A DNA stretch of 64,000 nt, taken from an uncultured Oscillospiraceae bacterium (lineage in GTDB: Bacteria; Bacillota; Clostridia; Oscillospirales; Oscillospiraceae). Location of the stretch: contig CAKTVG010000010.1 in NCBI GenBank assembly GCA_934622035.1, positions 16,804 through 80,803 of the forward strand, given 5' to 3'. Below the pieces are notes generated by a model. The model did not search any database, had not been told where the DNA came from, and worked only from the letters and a program-made list of their open reading frames with translations. Shown one piece after another: positions 16,586 to 25,505 of the stretch; the stretch's first letter is position 1; each line of letters starts with the position of its first letter. The translations under genes and the position numbers were made by a program.

Positions 16586-16860
16586 AGTTCCACGTCAATG
16601 GCGCGGCGGTCCGTGCGGATCGCCTTGCACAGCGCGGAAACCTCCACATGGCGCGGGTCGTTTTTATAGCGTGCCACATCCTCCAGTGTATCAAAATCCG
16701 CAATCAGGACGGCATCATAGGCGCTGCCGGGAACGGCGCTGCGCTTCACGCTCATCGCGCGGATACAGTCGATTTTTCCCTCCAGCGCAGCAAGGCGCGT
16801 CAGGAATTCCGTCGGATCCGCATCCTCGCGGAACTTCCACATGACAATGTGACGAATCAT
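16582..16860 (-). CDS. Dabb family (stress-responsive A/B barrel) protein
   Basis: A 92-residue protein of the Dabb dimeric alpha-beta barrel family, recognised from MIRHIVMWKF at the start, the central DAVLIADFDTLEDVARYKNDPRH and the HxxH-like spacing. Proteins of this fold bind small ligands or act as small enzymes; none is known with pyrG. It overlaps pyrG (16857-16860) and the GIY-YIG gene by 4 bp each, so it is translated together with CTP synthase. Confidence 0.83.
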   Translation of the reverse strand: MIRHIVMWKFREDADPTEFLTRLAALEGKIDCIRAMSVKRSAVPGSAYDAVLIADFDTLEDVARYKNDPRHVEVSALCKAIRTDRRAIDVEL

Positions 16861-18452
16861 TTCTTCTCCTGATACTCATTCGCCGCGCCGACAAAGCCCA
16901 GGAAGAGCGGATGCGGACGGTTCGGACGGGAATTGAATTCGGGGTGCGCCTGCGTCGCCAGGAAGAAGGGATGCTCCGGCAGCTCCAGCATTTCCACGAT
17001 CCGGCCGTCGGGAGACAGACCACACAGGGACATGCCCGCATCCGTCAGGGCGGTACGGTAGTCGTTGTTGACCTCATAGCGGTGACGATGGCGCTCATGG
17101 ATCAGATCGCTGCCGTAGAGGGCATGCGCCTTGGAATCCGGGTCGAGCTTGCAGGGGTAGGAGCCGAGGCGCAGCGTGCCGCCGAGGTCGAGCACGCCCT
17201 CCTGCTCCGCCATCAGGTGGATCACGGGATGCTTGGTGTCCGGCATCAGCTCGATGCTGTGCGCGTCCTTCAGGTCGAGCACATCGCGGGCAAATTCCAC
17301 GATGGAAAGCTGCATGCCAAGGCAGAGGCCAAGATAGGGCACGCGGTTCTCCCGCGCGTAGCGAATGGCGCAGAGCATGCCGTCGATGCCGCGGCTGCCG
17401 AAGCCGCCGGGAACCAGCACGCCGGACACGCCGGAGAGTACCTCCGCCACGTTGTCTTCGTTGACGGTTTCGGAGTCCACCCAACGGATGCGCACATCCG
17501 TGCTGTGCGCGACGCCCGCATGCTTCAGTGCTTCCACAACGCTGATATAGGCGTCGTGCAGCTGCGTATACTTGCCGACCAGCGCAACCTCGACGGCCTT
17601 CGTCGGGTGCATCCAGTGGTCGCACATCTCGCGCCACTGCGTAAGATCAGGCTCCCGGTTTTCCAGTCCGAGGCTCTCGCAGACGACGTCTGCCAGATGC
17701 TCATGCTCCATCATCAAGGGGACCTGGTACAGGATCTCCGCGTCCATGTTCTGGAGCACATGATCCGGCTGGACATTGCAGAACAGCGCCAGCTTATTGC
17801 GGATATCCTGCGTCAGCGGGTAGTCCGTGCGGCAGACAAGCACATCCGGGCGCAGGCCGATGCCCTGAAGCTCGCGGACGCTGCCCTGCGACGGCTTGGT
17901 CTTCATTTCGCCGGAGGCCTTGAGATAGGGAATCAGCGTGACGAGCAGAATGATCGCATTTTCCTTGCCGACTTCATTCTGGAACTGGCGGATTGCCTCC
18001 AGGAAGGGCAGGCTCTCCATGTCGCCCACCGTGCCGCCGACCTCGATGATGGCGACCTTATTGCCGTCGCCGCGGTAGAAGCGGCGCTTGATCTCATCGG
18101 TGATATGGGGGATAAACTGGACGGTGCCTCCGCCGAAATCGCCGCGGCGCTCACGCTCGAGCACCGTGCGGTAGACGCGGCCGGCGGTAACGTTCGCCAC
18201 GCGGGTGAGCTTCTCGTCGATAAAGCGCTCATAGTGGCCGAGGTCAAGGTCCGTCTCCGCACCGTCGTCGGTCACGAAGACCTCGCCGTGCTGGATGGGG
18301 TTCATCGTGCCGGGGTCAACGTTGAAGTAGGGGTCGAATTTCTGCATTGTTACAGAATAACCTCTTGCCTTCAGCAGACGGCCGAGCGAGGCCGCCGTGA
18401 TGCCCTTGCCCAGTCCGGAAACCACGCCGCCCAAAACAAATACATATTTCAT
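16857..18452 (-). CDS. pyrG: CTP synthase
   Basis: A 531-residue CTP synthase. The N-terminal synthetase domain begins MKYVFVLGGVVSGLGKGI with the P-loop, followed by the DPGTMNPIQHGEVFV region. The C-terminal class I glutaminase domain has the nucleophile in GLCLGMQL (C near residue 380) and the catalytic HPEF near the end. It makes CTP from UTP, ATP and glutamine. A GGAG site precedes the ATG. It leads the pyrG-Dabb-GIY-YIG operon. Divergent from the exported hydrolase at 18561. Confidence 0.96.
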   Translation of the reverse strand: MKYVFVLGGVVSGLGKGITAASLGRLLKARGYSVTMQKFDPYFNVDPGTMNPIQHGEVFVTDDGAETDLDLGHYERFIDEKLTRVANVTAGRVYRTVLERERRGDFGGGTVQFIPHITDEIKRRFYRGDGNKVAIIEVGGTVGDMESLPFLEAIRQFQNEVGKENAIILLVTLIPYLKASGEMKTKPSQGSVRELQGIGLRPDVLVCRTDYPLTQDIRNKLALFCNVQPDHVLQNMDAEILYQVPLMMEHEHLADVVCESLGLENREPDLTQWREMCDHWMHPTKAVEVALVGKYTQLHDAYISVVEALKHAGVAHSTDVRIRWVDSETVNEDNVAEVLSGVSGVLVPGGFGSRGIDGMLCAIRYARENRVPYLGLCLGMQLSIVEFARDVLDLKDAHSIELMPDTKHPVIHLMAEQEGVLDLGGTLRLGSYPCKLDPDSKAHALYGSDLIHERHRHRYEVNNDYRTALTDAGMSLCGLSPDGRIVEMLELPEHPFFLATQAHPEFNSRPNRPHPLFLGFVGAANEYQEKK

Positions 18453-18501
18453 CTTCGTTCTCCTCTTCTCTTCTCCGCGGGAACGGAGGTTCTTTCACCA
18501 T

Positions 18502-18530
18502 TTGACATTTTATAGTTTCTGCGTTATACT
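18502..18530 (+). promoter_or_regulatory. Promoter of exported hydrolase gene
   Basis: Perfect TTGACA (18502-18507), 17-bp spacer, TATACT (18525-18530). The transcript is expected to start near 18537, which rules out the ATG at that position as the translation start. Confidence 0.85.
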
Positions 18531-18560
18531 GGCCTCATGATTCAGGAAAAGAGGCCAAAT

Positions 18561-19607
18561 ATGAAAAAGAAATGGAAGCGGCTCCTTGCGATTCTGCTCG
18601 CCGTTTATCTTCTCGGCTCCGTTACCGCTACACATATCATTTTTTCCATTGAATTTCACCGCGTCGACGCGCAGACGGTCAGCGCGTTTCCGCTCTATGC
18701 CGATGTTGCGGCGGATTATCCCCGGCGCAGCCTCCACTTTCCCTCCGGCAGCGCGGAGCTGACCGGCTGGGTTTACGGCGAGGACAATGACACTGCGCTT
18801 GTGGTGCTCTCCCACGGCCTCGGCGCGACGGCGGAAACGTATCTGCCGCAGACCATGTGGCTTGTGGACGCGGGCTACCGCGTCTTCACCTACGACGCCA
18901 CGGGAACCGGCGCTTCTGAGGGCGGCAGCACTGCCGGCCTGTCTCAGTCCGTTCTGGACCTGGACGCGGCGCTGGACTATATCGAAGCGGACAGCGAGCT
19001 GTCCGGGCTTCCCATTCTGCTCTTCGGGCACAGCTGGGGCGGCTACGCGGCGGCGGAGATTCTCACCTATGACCATGACGTCACCGCCTCGGTCAGCCTG
19101 TCCGGCTACGCCAGCCCCATGGGACTGATGTGCGCCATGGCAAGCCGCTACTGTGGCCCCATTGCCTATCTCGGCGCGCCCTTCGTTCTGCTGCACCAGT
19201 GGGTGCTCTTCGGCAGCGCGGCAAACGGCTCCGCCGTTCAGGCCGTGAACCGCTGTGACACGCCGGTATTGATCGTCCACGGCACGGAAGACTCGACCAT
19301 CGCGCCGGACGGCGCAGCGCTGATTGCCCGGCGGGAGCGCATCACAAATCCGAACGCCGAATTCCTTCTGCTGGACGGCGAGACGCACATGAGCCTTCTC
19401 CGGCCGCACACCACGGAATACACCGCCTATGTTGAGCGGATCAATGAGGCTTATCGCACGCTCTATGACGCGTGGGACGGGGCCATCCCGGAAGCTCTCC
19501 GGGCAGAATTTTACGCCGGCGTAGACAAATCCATCACCGGCGGTGTCTGGCAGGAGCTGATGAAGCGCATCAACGAATTCTATCAAACGGCGCTCCGCAA
19601 TTCATAA
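18561..19607 (+). CDS. Exported or membrane-anchored alpha/beta hydrolase
   Basis: A 348-residue protein with a basic N-terminus and one hydrophobic segment (residues about 6-27), either signal peptide or anchor. The hydrolase domain has the nucleophile elbow FGHSWGGYAA, a likely acid in HGTEDSTIA and histidine in GETHMSL. The ATG at 18561 has a GAGG site 6 bases upstream; an in-frame ATG at 18537 lies at the predicted transcript start and is rejected. It stands alone, divergent from pyrG. The substrate is unknown; esterase or peptidase activity at the cell surface is possible. Confidence 0.82.
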   Translation: MKKKWKRLLAILLAVYLLGSVTATHIIFSIEFHRVDAQTVSAFPLYADVAADYPRRSLHFPSGSAELTGWVYGEDNDTALVVLSHGLGATAETYLPQTMWLVDAGYRVFTYDATGTGASEGGSTAGLSQSVLDLDAALDYIEADSELSGLPILLFGHSWGGYAAAEILTYDHDVTASVSLSGYASPMGLMCAMASRYCGPIAYLGAPFVLLHQWVLFGSAANGSAVQAVNRCDTPVLIVHGTEDSTIAPDGAALIARRERITNPNAEFLLLDGETHMSLLRPHTTEYTAYVERINEAYRTLYDAWDGAIPEALRAEFYAGVDKSITGGVWQELMKRINEFYQTALRNS

Positions 19608-19670
19608 AACAAAAATCGCTGCTTCCGGATTTTTTCAAATTCTGTTCACAGCTTCTCCATAATTATCCGG

Positions 19671-19977
19671 TATACTGAAACCATCAGAAGCGGATGCCAA
19701 CGCTTCGTGTTCACGCTGCCGATGCCGCGGAAAGATCTGCGGATGAGCCGACGGCAGCAAACGCCTCTCTTCAATCCGCTGCCCGTGATCTTGCAAAGGA
19801 TCACGGGCATTCCATTTTGGCAGATGCAGGGCATGCCCTCAGCCACACAAAAGCGCAAAGAACCGCAAAAGCTCCTCACCGAATATCATACACGAAACGA
19901 CCGAAAACTGCAAGCAGAAAAATCGGAATCACAGCACAAAGCCCCGTCCCCTTTCAGGGGGGACGGGGCTTTTAAGG
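19671..19977 (+). ncRNA. Candidate structured RNA between hydrolase and pckA
   Basis: The 373-base gap 19608-19980 has no convincing protein. It holds a TATACT box at 19671 (no good -35) and nested helices: AGCGGAT/ATCCGCT (19689-19695 with 19774-19780) enclosing GCTGCCG/CGGCAGC (19715-19721 with 19752-19758) and a 7-bp hairpin at 19725-19742. A separate perfect 10-bp hairpin follows at 19781-19808, and the stretch ends at a terminator. It matches no RNA class I know. The helices may be chance in G+C-rich DNA. Confidence 0.3.
19938..19972. terminator. Terminator downstream of pckA
   Basis: AAAGCCCCGTCCCC and its complement form a stem of about 14 bp, 9 bases past the pckA stop. It may also end any rightward transcript from the gap. 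Confidence 0.75.
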
Positions 19978-19980
19978 CTC

Positions 19981-21570
19981 TTACTTCGCCTTCGGGCCGG
20001 CCTCAGCGATGTAGGCAGGCATGTTCGGATACTTCTTCGCGAAGTTTTCGGCGAACATGGTAGCCAGCTTGTTGGCCTGTGCGTCGTAGGCGTCCTTGTC
20101 AGCCCAGAGGCCGCGAGCGTCGAGCATTTCGTCCGGAACGTTCGGGCAGCTGGTCGGATAATCGACGTTGAAGACGTCATGATGCTTGAATTCGATATGG
20201 TCGAAGTCGCCGTTGAGGGCAGCGGTGACCATTGCGCGGGTGTAAGCCAGCTTCATGCGCTTTGCGCCGGAGGCTGCGCTGCCGCCTGCCCAACCGGTGT
20301 TGACCAGGTAGACCTTCGCGCCGCTCTCACGGATGCGCTTGCCGAGCATCTCGGCATAGACGGACGGATCCATCGGCATGAAGGGCTCGCCAAACAGGGT
20401 GGAGAAGGTGGGCTGCGGCTCGGTAACGCCGCGCTCGGTGCCGGCGAGCTTGGAGGTGAAGCCGGTCACGAAGTGGTACATTGCAGCGTTCTCGTCCAGG
20501 CGGGAGATGGGAGGCAGGACGCCGAAAGCGTCAGCCGTCAGGAAGATAACGACCTTGGGGATGCCGCCGACGCCGGGGATGGCTGCGTTGGAGATGTAGT
20601 TGACAGGATAGCCGACGCGGGTGTTCTCGGTCAGGCTGCCGTCGTCGAAGTCAAACTCACGAGTCTCTTCGTCCATGATGACGTTCTCGACCAGAGAGCC
20701 GAAACGGATGGCGTGATAGATCTCAGGCTCGTTCTCTTCCTTGAGGTTGATGCACTTTGCGTAGCAGCCGCCCTCGATGTTGAAGATGCCGTCGTCTGCC
20801 CAGCCATGCTCGTCGTCGCCGATGAGCTTGCGGTTCGGGTCGGCGGAAAGGGTGGTCTTGCCGGTGCCGGACAGGCCGAAGAAGACAGCCGTCTCATGGG
20901 TCTCGGGATCCATGTTCGCAGAGCAGTGCATCGGAAGGATGTTCTCCTTGGTCAGAACATAGTTCATGGTGGAGAAGACGCTCTTCTTGATCTCGCCGGA
21001 GTACTGGGAGCCACAGATGACGATGAGATGTGCCTCATAGTCGATCATGATGGCAGCCTCGGAGTGAACGCCGTCGATCTCGGGGTCGCACTTGAAGCCG
21101 GGGGCAGCGAGGACGGTGTAGTCCGCTTCGCCGTAGGCAGCCAGCTCTTCCGCGGTCGGACGGATGAGGAGCTGATGGATGAAGAGGTTCTGGGACGCCA
21201 TTTCATTGACGATGCGGAACTTCTTGGTGTGCTTGGGATCAGCGCCTGCAAAGCCGTCGAAGATGAACACTTCGCGGCCCTGGAGGTAAGCGCACAGCTT
21301 GCCCTTGATGGCGTCGAACTTCTCTCTGGAGATGGGACGGTTCACCTTGCCCCAGGCGATGTCGTCATGGACGGCGGGGGTGTCGACGATGAACTTGTCG
21401 TTAGGCGAACGGCCGGTGTACTTGCCGGTGGTGACGACGAGTGCGCCGGTGTTGCTCAGCTTGCCCTCGCCGCGGCGGAGCGCTGCTTCGGTGAGCTGCG
21501 CGGGGCCGAGGTTGCGGTAAACGGCCTTGGGGGCGATGATGCCCAGTTTTTCCAGACCATAGGTTTCCAT
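19981..21570 (-). CDS. pckA: Phosphoenolpyruvate carboxykinase (ATP)
   Basis: A 529-residue ATP-dependent PEP carboxykinase. It has the P-loop kinase-1a motif GLSGTGKTTLSADP near residues 232-245, the TGRSPNDKFIVD region near 50, and the C-terminal GGSAASGAKRMKLAYTRAM stretch. It interconverts oxaloacetate and PEP; in anaerobic gut bacteria it often runs toward oxaloacetate, fixing CO2 on the way to succinate or for energy. The ATG has an AGGAGG site. It is monocistronic between the promoter near 21657 and the terminator at 19938-19972. Confidence 0.96.
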   Translation of the reverse strand: METYGLEKLGIIAPKAVYRNLGPAQLTEAALRRGEGKLSNTGALVVTTGKYTGRSPNDKFIVDTPAVHDDIAWGKVNRPISREKFDAIKGKLCAYLQGREVFIFDGFAGADPKHTKKFRIVNEMASQNLFIHQLLIRPTAEELAAYGEADYTVLAAPGFKCDPEIDGVHSEAAIMIDYEAHLIVICGSQYSGEIKKSVFSTMNYVLTKENILPMHCSANMDPETHETAVFFGLSGTGKTTLSADPNRKLIGDDEHGWADDGIFNIEGGCYAKCINLKEENEPEIYHAIRFGSLVENVIMDEETREFDFDDGSLTENTRVGYPVNYISNAAIPGVGGIPKVVIFLTADAFGVLPPISRLDENAAMYHFVTGFTSKLAGTERGVTEPQPTFSTLFGEPFMPMDPSVYAEMLGKRIRESGAKVYLVNTGWAGGSAASGAKRMKLAYTRAMVTAALNGDFDHIEFKHHDVFNVDYPTSCPNVPDEMLDARGLWADKDAYDAQANKLATMFAENFAKKYPNMPAYIAEAGPKAK

Positions 21571-21656
21571 ATCTGTTTCCTCCTGATCATGATATCTGCC
21601 GCGAGACGGCAGTTATTTAAAGTACGATTGGTGAAAGCCACTGTCCACCGAATAGC

Positions 21657-21685
21657 ATTATAGCACGCCTTGCGGCAAATTTCCA
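21657..21685 (-). promoter_or_regulatory. Probable promoter of pckA
   Basis: Perfect TATAAT (21657-21662) with a weak -35 TGGAAA (21680-21685) at 17-bp spacing, leaving a leader of about 80 bases. The poor -35 suggests that an activator may be needed. Confidence 0.5.
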
Positions 21686-21769
21686 GAGCCATTTTGCAAT
21701 TTCCGGGAGAAAAGGCTGCAAAGTGCAAAAAATTAACAATTCGTTCTTATTTTATCGATTCTTTCGTCC

Positions 21770-22366
21770 TCACCGGACGAGGCTAAGCACATACTCCTCC
21801 GCCGTCTCGTGCAGCAGCTCTCTGCCGCACACGCAAGGCAAGAGCCCGCCGGCATCCGCCGCAGCGATGCGCCGCAGGTCGGTGTCTATGCCCTCGCCGG
21901 TAAACTTCAGATAGGCCTCCTTCGCCGTCCAGAGGGCCAGAAAGCGCGCGGCGTCAAAGGTGCCCGCCGGAAAAAGCCATGCAAGCTCCGCCTCCGTGCA
22001 GACGCGGCGCGCAAGCTCCTGCCGCACGGGCCGCAGCATCTCGATGTCCAGCCCCACTTCGCTCTCTGCCACAACGCAGGCAACGTAAAAGCCGGAATGC
22101 GACAGGCTGAAGTGCAGCCCGGAAGCCGGGCACAGCGGCTTGCCGCGCGAGGTGCGGGTAAATTTCAGCTGTTCCGGTCCTGCGCCCGCACGGAGCAGCA
22201 GCTTCCTTGCCAGGTGGTCGGCGCAGATGCTGCGCGTCTGATCGTCCGTTCGGCGCAGCTTTTCCACACGGGCACGCTTTTCCGCATCCATTTCCGCCCG
22301 CCACTGTGCCACCGTCCCGGCCGGGACGGTGCGCCAGTCAAGAATTTCGCGCAGCACGGTACTCAT
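21770..22366 (-). CDS. 4'-phosphopantetheinyl transferase (Sfp type)
   Basis: A 198-residue Sfp-type enzyme. It shows RGKPLCP, LHFSLSHSGFYVAC, the magnesium site GLDIEML and WTAKEAYLKFTGEGI, the motifs that bind CoA and metal in the family. It moves phosphopantetheine from CoA onto a serine of carrier proteins. Two carrier domains are encoded just across the divergent promoter, in the AMP-ligase (C-terminus) and the free carrier protein at 26835, so they are the natural targets. It overlaps the glycosyltransferase gene by 29 bp and has no strong ribosome site, so translation is probably coupled. Confidence 0.87.
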   Translation of the reverse strand: MSTVLREILDWRTVPAGTVAQWRAEMDAEKRARVEKLRRTDDQTRSICADHLARKLLLRAGAGPEQLKFTRTSRGKPLCPASGLHFSLSHSGFYVACVVAESEVGLDIEMLRPVRQELARRVCTEAELAWLFPAGTFDAARFLALWTAKEAYLKFTGEGIDTDLRRIAAADAGGLLPCVCGRELLHETAEEYVLSLVR

Positions 22367-23375
22367 ACCACAGCGCCAGCAGGCGCAGGAAGGCGTATTC
22401 CACGGGCAGCGTCAGCACGCAGGCGATCATCCACGCAGGCAGGAGCGCCATACCGGGAAGCAGGTTCAGAATCGCGCAGAAGGTATAGCGCAGGCTGGTG
22501 CGGATGGCCGTAATGGCGAAGGTGCGCGGGCCGCAGCCGTAACGCAGGCCGCGGAAGACGAGAAAACGGTTGCCGAAATAGCCCAGCGCCGCAACAATGA
22601 TGGCGCAGATCGGAACCGTCAGCACACTGTAGCTCCAGCCGAGGAAATAGGACACCGCCGCAATCATCAAAAAATGCAGCACGCCTGCGCAGACGGAAAC
22701 GCGCGCCGTGCACAGCACGCGCAGATAGATACGCACCGTATCGCGCAGAGGGTCAAAATGCGAGCTCTGATTGTTGTTGAGATAAATGACCTCAATGTGC
22801 AGGCAGCGGATGGGCAGCTCCTGCCGCTCGGCATAGAGCAGGACGTTCATTTCATAATCATATTTATTGCCGCCGATCCGGCACAGCCAGGGAAGATACT
22901 CCGCCGTAAAGCCGCGCAGGCCGGACTGGTTGTCCGAGAGGTAAAAGCCGCCGGAAAGGGCACAGATTACGCGCGACATGGTGTTGCCCAGCCGGGAGCG
23001 GAACGGCACGTTCTTTCCCTTCAGCTCCCGCGTCGTGAGGACAAAGGGGTGGCCCTTTTCCAGCTCGTCACGCACGCGGCAGATATCGCGGACGCTGTGC
23101 TGCCCATCGGCATCGGCAGTGATGAATGCGTCGCAGGGCTGCTCCTCCTTGGCAAGATAGCGCATGCCGTATTTCAGCGCAAAGCCCTTGCCGCCGTTTT
23201 TTGGATAGGACAGGACGCGCGCATAGGGCGCGATCTCCGAAAAAACCGGCACATAAGCCGGGCCGCTGCCGTCGTCTATTACCAGGATGCGGAAATTCTG
23301 CGCATACAGCGCCTTTGCCAGCTCCACAAGCTCGCCCGCGGGCTGATACGCCGGAATCAACACGGTAACTTTCAT
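22338..23375 (-). CDS. Glycosyltransferase family 2 fused to GtrA-like membrane domain
   Basis: A 345-residue two-domain protein. Residues 1 to about 215 are a GT-A fold transferase with LIPAYQP, VIDDGSG, TADADGQH (the DxD-type metal site) and DNQSGLRG, like dolichol/polyprenyl-phosphate sugar synthases. Residues about 225-345 form four membrane helices of the GtrA type, used in flipping lipid-linked sugars. The protein may charge a polyprenyl carrier and help move it. It is first in the leftward operon with the phosphopantetheinyl transferase, from a perfect consensus promoter. Confidence 0.87.
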   Translation of the reverse strand: MKVTVLIPAYQPAGELVELAKALYAQNFRILVIDDGSGPAYVPVFSEIAPYARVLSYPKNGGKGFALKYGMRYLAKEEQPCDAFITADADGQHSVRDICRVRDELEKGHPFVLTTRELKGKNVPFRSRLGNTMSRVICALSGGFYLSDNQSGLRGFTAEYLPWLCRIGGNKYDYEMNVLLYAERQELPIRCLHIEVIYLNNNQSSHFDPLRDTVRIYLRVLCTARVSVCAGVLHFLMIAAVSYFLGWSYSVLTVPICAIIVAALGYFGNRFLVFRGLRYGCGPRTFAITAIRTSLRYTFCAILNLLPGMALLPAWMIACVLTLPVEYAFLRLLALWYEYRAARNS

Positions 23376-23443
23376 GTTCTCTTTTCCCCCTCTGTGCGGA
23401 ATTCCGCGCAGTTTTCGATAAAAAACGAGCGAAACCCCTGTAC

Positions 23444-23472
23444 ATTATATTTCTCCCCGCGCACTTTGTCAA
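23444..23472 (-). promoter_or_regulatory. Promoter of GT2-GtrA / phosphopantetheinyl transferase operon
   Basis: Full consensus TTGACA (23467-23472), 17-bp spacer, TATAAT (23444-23449), leftward. Confidence 0.85.
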
Positions 23473-23530
23473 CGGGATTTGCACGGCGAAGAAAAAGCGC
23501 GAAAATGGACGTTTGGAAGAATGTGAACGG

Positions 23531-23559
23531 TTGACGCAACTTCCCGCCTGTGCTATGAT
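23531..23559 (+). promoter_or_regulatory. Promoter of AMP-ligase/acyltransferase operon
   Basis: TTGACG (23531-23536), 17-bp spacer, TATGAT (23554-23559), rightward, 30 bases before the first ATG. Confidence 0.75.
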
Positions 23560-23575
23560 ATTCATTAAGAATATC
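23557..23575. promoter_or_regulatory. 19-bp palindrome overlapping the -10 box
   Basis: GATATTC-ATTAA-GAATATC, a perfect 7-bp inverted repeat with a 5-base centre. It overlaps the -10 box and the expected transcript start of the AMP-ligase operon, the classic position of a repressor operator. It also abuts the GGAGG site, so an RNA hairpin is the other reading. Confidence 0.5.
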
Positions 23576-23588
23576 TGGAGGAAACACC

Positions 23589-25505
23589 ATGGTTTTTTGG
23601 AAACGCGAGCTGCGCGACCTCAGCGCCTCTGAGCGCCGGTTCGAGGACATTTTCCGCATTTTTTCCGAGGAATTTACGGACACGATTTTTGCAGAGCAGT
23701 ACCGCGCCGGGCGCACCGTCCGCACGAGCTACGCCGAGCTGACCGCGCTGACCAACCGCATTGCCCGCGTGCTGCACGCGCGCTTCTCCGGCAGCGAAGG
23801 TGCCTTTCTTGCAATCAAAATGGAAAACTCTCCCCTGTGGGTCGCCGCCTTTTTCGGCGTGCTGCAGGCCGGCTTCCGTCCGCTGCTTCTGAACCTGCGG
23901 CTCGACGAGCAGAGCCTGCGTGAGCTTTCCGCAGAGGCCCTTGCCGTTTTGACCGACCACCCCGAGGAAGGCTGTGTTGATCTGAGCAGCTGCGGCGATG
24001 CGCCGGAATTCTCGCCCTGCTGGGCCAACGAAATCGCCCTTTTCACCTCCGGCACCACCGGACAGTCCAAGCGGATTCTCTACAGCGGTGCGGCCATCTG
24101 CGCCCAGCTTTTGCAGACCGAGGACATTGTCCGCCGCTGCCCGCAGATCAAGCACGACCGGCTGGCCCGCGGCATCCGCATTCTCGCCTTTTTGCCCTTT
24201 TACCACATTTTCGGGCTTATGGCAACACTTCTGTGGTTCATTTTCTTCGGCACGACCTTTATCTTTCTGGAATCTCTGGATGCGAATCACATCCAGTTCA
24301 CCTGCAAATACGGCAGAGTCACGCACTTTTTCGCCGTTCCGACCGTCTGGGATCTCACCGCACGTCAGCTCGTGCGGACGGCGGAGAAGCAGGGGCAGCT
24401 GGAGACGCTGCGCCGCGGCGTGAAGCTCTCGAACCGGCTGCAAAGCGTCTTTCCCCGCTTCGGCGGCTGGGCTGCGCGGAATCTTCTCTTTAAAAAGGTG
24501 CGCGAGCAGGTGTTCGGCACGGAGCTGATGTTCAGCATCAGCGGCGGCGGCTTTCTTCGTCCGGAAACGCTGGAGCTGATGAACGCGCTGGGCTACGGTC
24601 TGCGCAACGGCTACGGCATGACGGAGACCGGCATACTCTCCGTGGAGCTGTCTCCCCGCGCCTCGCGGCGCAATTCCGGCACCGTCGGTCTGCCGCTCAC
24701 GGCCGTGGGTAAAGGCGGCTACCGTCTCTCCCGCGAGGGCGTGCTGGAGCTGAACACCCCGCTGCTCTACACCGCGCAGATCATCGACGGCAAGCGCGTC
24801 GAGCGCGACCCGCAGGCCTGGTTCTCCACCGGCGACTGCTTCCGCGTGGACGCGACCGGCCGCTGGTACATCACCGGCCGCAAGGGCGACCTTATCATCG
24901 GCGCAAACGGGGAAAATCTCAGTCCCGATCTCATCGAGCAGCGGCTGAACCTGCACGCCGGGCTCGCCTCCTGCGTGTTCGGCATGGAGCTGGACGGCGA
25001 CGAGCGCGCGGTGCTGCTGGTGCAGCTGCCGGAAAATCCCGATGCCTACACCCGCGCCAGCGCCGCGCAGGCGGCCTTTGCCGCCGTGGACGGTCTGCCG
25101 CTCACGCTGCGTCCCGCCCGCGTGTATTTCACGGAGCAGGAGATCCCCCAGAATCTCGGCAAAACCCGCCGGGCCATTTTGAAAGAGCGCATTGCCTCCG
25201 GCGAAATCGTTCTGACCGCCGCAGCCCGCACAAGCGCGGCCGAGCTGACGGCGCTGGAGGATGAAAGTCTGCGCGCTCTGACGCAGGAGCTTTGTTCGCT
25301 CATTGCCGAGGTCACGGGTGCCGCCGTCGAGCCGGACACGCACGTGCTCAACGATCTCGGCGTGGACAGCATGACCTACTACGCGATTTTCTCCGCCATT
25401 GCCGGGCGCTACGGCGTCCAGCTCGCCATGGATGCGGCGCAGCCGCTCTATACCCCGCGCGACTTCGCTGCCGCGCTGCTCCGCGAAAGAGGTGCACAGG
25501 CATGA
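23589..25505 (+). CDS. AMP-dependent acyl ligase with C-terminal carrier protein domain
   Basis: A 638-residue fusion. Residues 1 to about 545 are an adenylate-forming ligase: FTSGTTGQSKRI (nucleotide loop), NGYGMTETG, STGDCFRVD and GRKGDLIIGANGENL, and a late lysine in QNLGKTRRAILK. Residues about 560-638 are a carrier domain with the phosphopantetheine serine in DLGVDSMTY. It probably activates a fatty or other acid as acyl-AMP and loads it on its own carrier arm. A GGAGG site precedes the ATG. It leads a five-gene operon with two acyltransferases, a second carrier and an LRAT-fold protein. Confidence 0.85.
   Translation: MVFWKRELRDLSASERRFEDIFRIFSEEFTDTIFAEQYRAGRTVRTSYAELTALTNRIARVLHARFSGSEGAFLAIKMENSPLWVAAFFGVLQAGFRPLLLNLRLDEQSLRELSAEALAVLTDHPEEGCVDLSSCGDAPEFSPCWANEIALFTSGTTGQSKRILYSGAAICAQLLQTEDIVRRCPQIKHDRLARGIRILAFLPFYHIFGLMATLLWFIFFGTTFIFLESLDANHIQFTCKYGRVTHFFAVPTVWDLTARQLVRTAEKQGQLETLRRGVKLSNRLQSVFPRFGGWAARNLLFKKVREQVFGTELMFSISGGGFLRPETLELMNALGYGLRNGYGMTETGILSVELSPRASRRNSGTVGLPLTAVGKGGYRLSREGVLELNTPLLYTAQIIDGKRVERDPQAWFSTGDCFRVDATGRWYITGRKGDLIIGANGENLSPDLIEQRLNLHAGLASCVFGMELDGDERAVLLVQLPENPDAYTRASAAQAAFAAVDGLPLTLRPARVYFTEQEIPQNLGKTRRAILKERIASGEIVLTAAARTSAAELTALEDESLRALTQELCSLIAEVTGAAVEPDTHVLNDLGVDSMTYYAIFSAIAGRYGVQLAMDAAQPLYTPRDFAAALLRERGAQA

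Noticed and set aside
19707..20063. Possible 118-residue protein in the pckA gap
   Set aside because: It runs through the terminator hairpin into the end of pckA and has a low-complexity, motif-free sequence.
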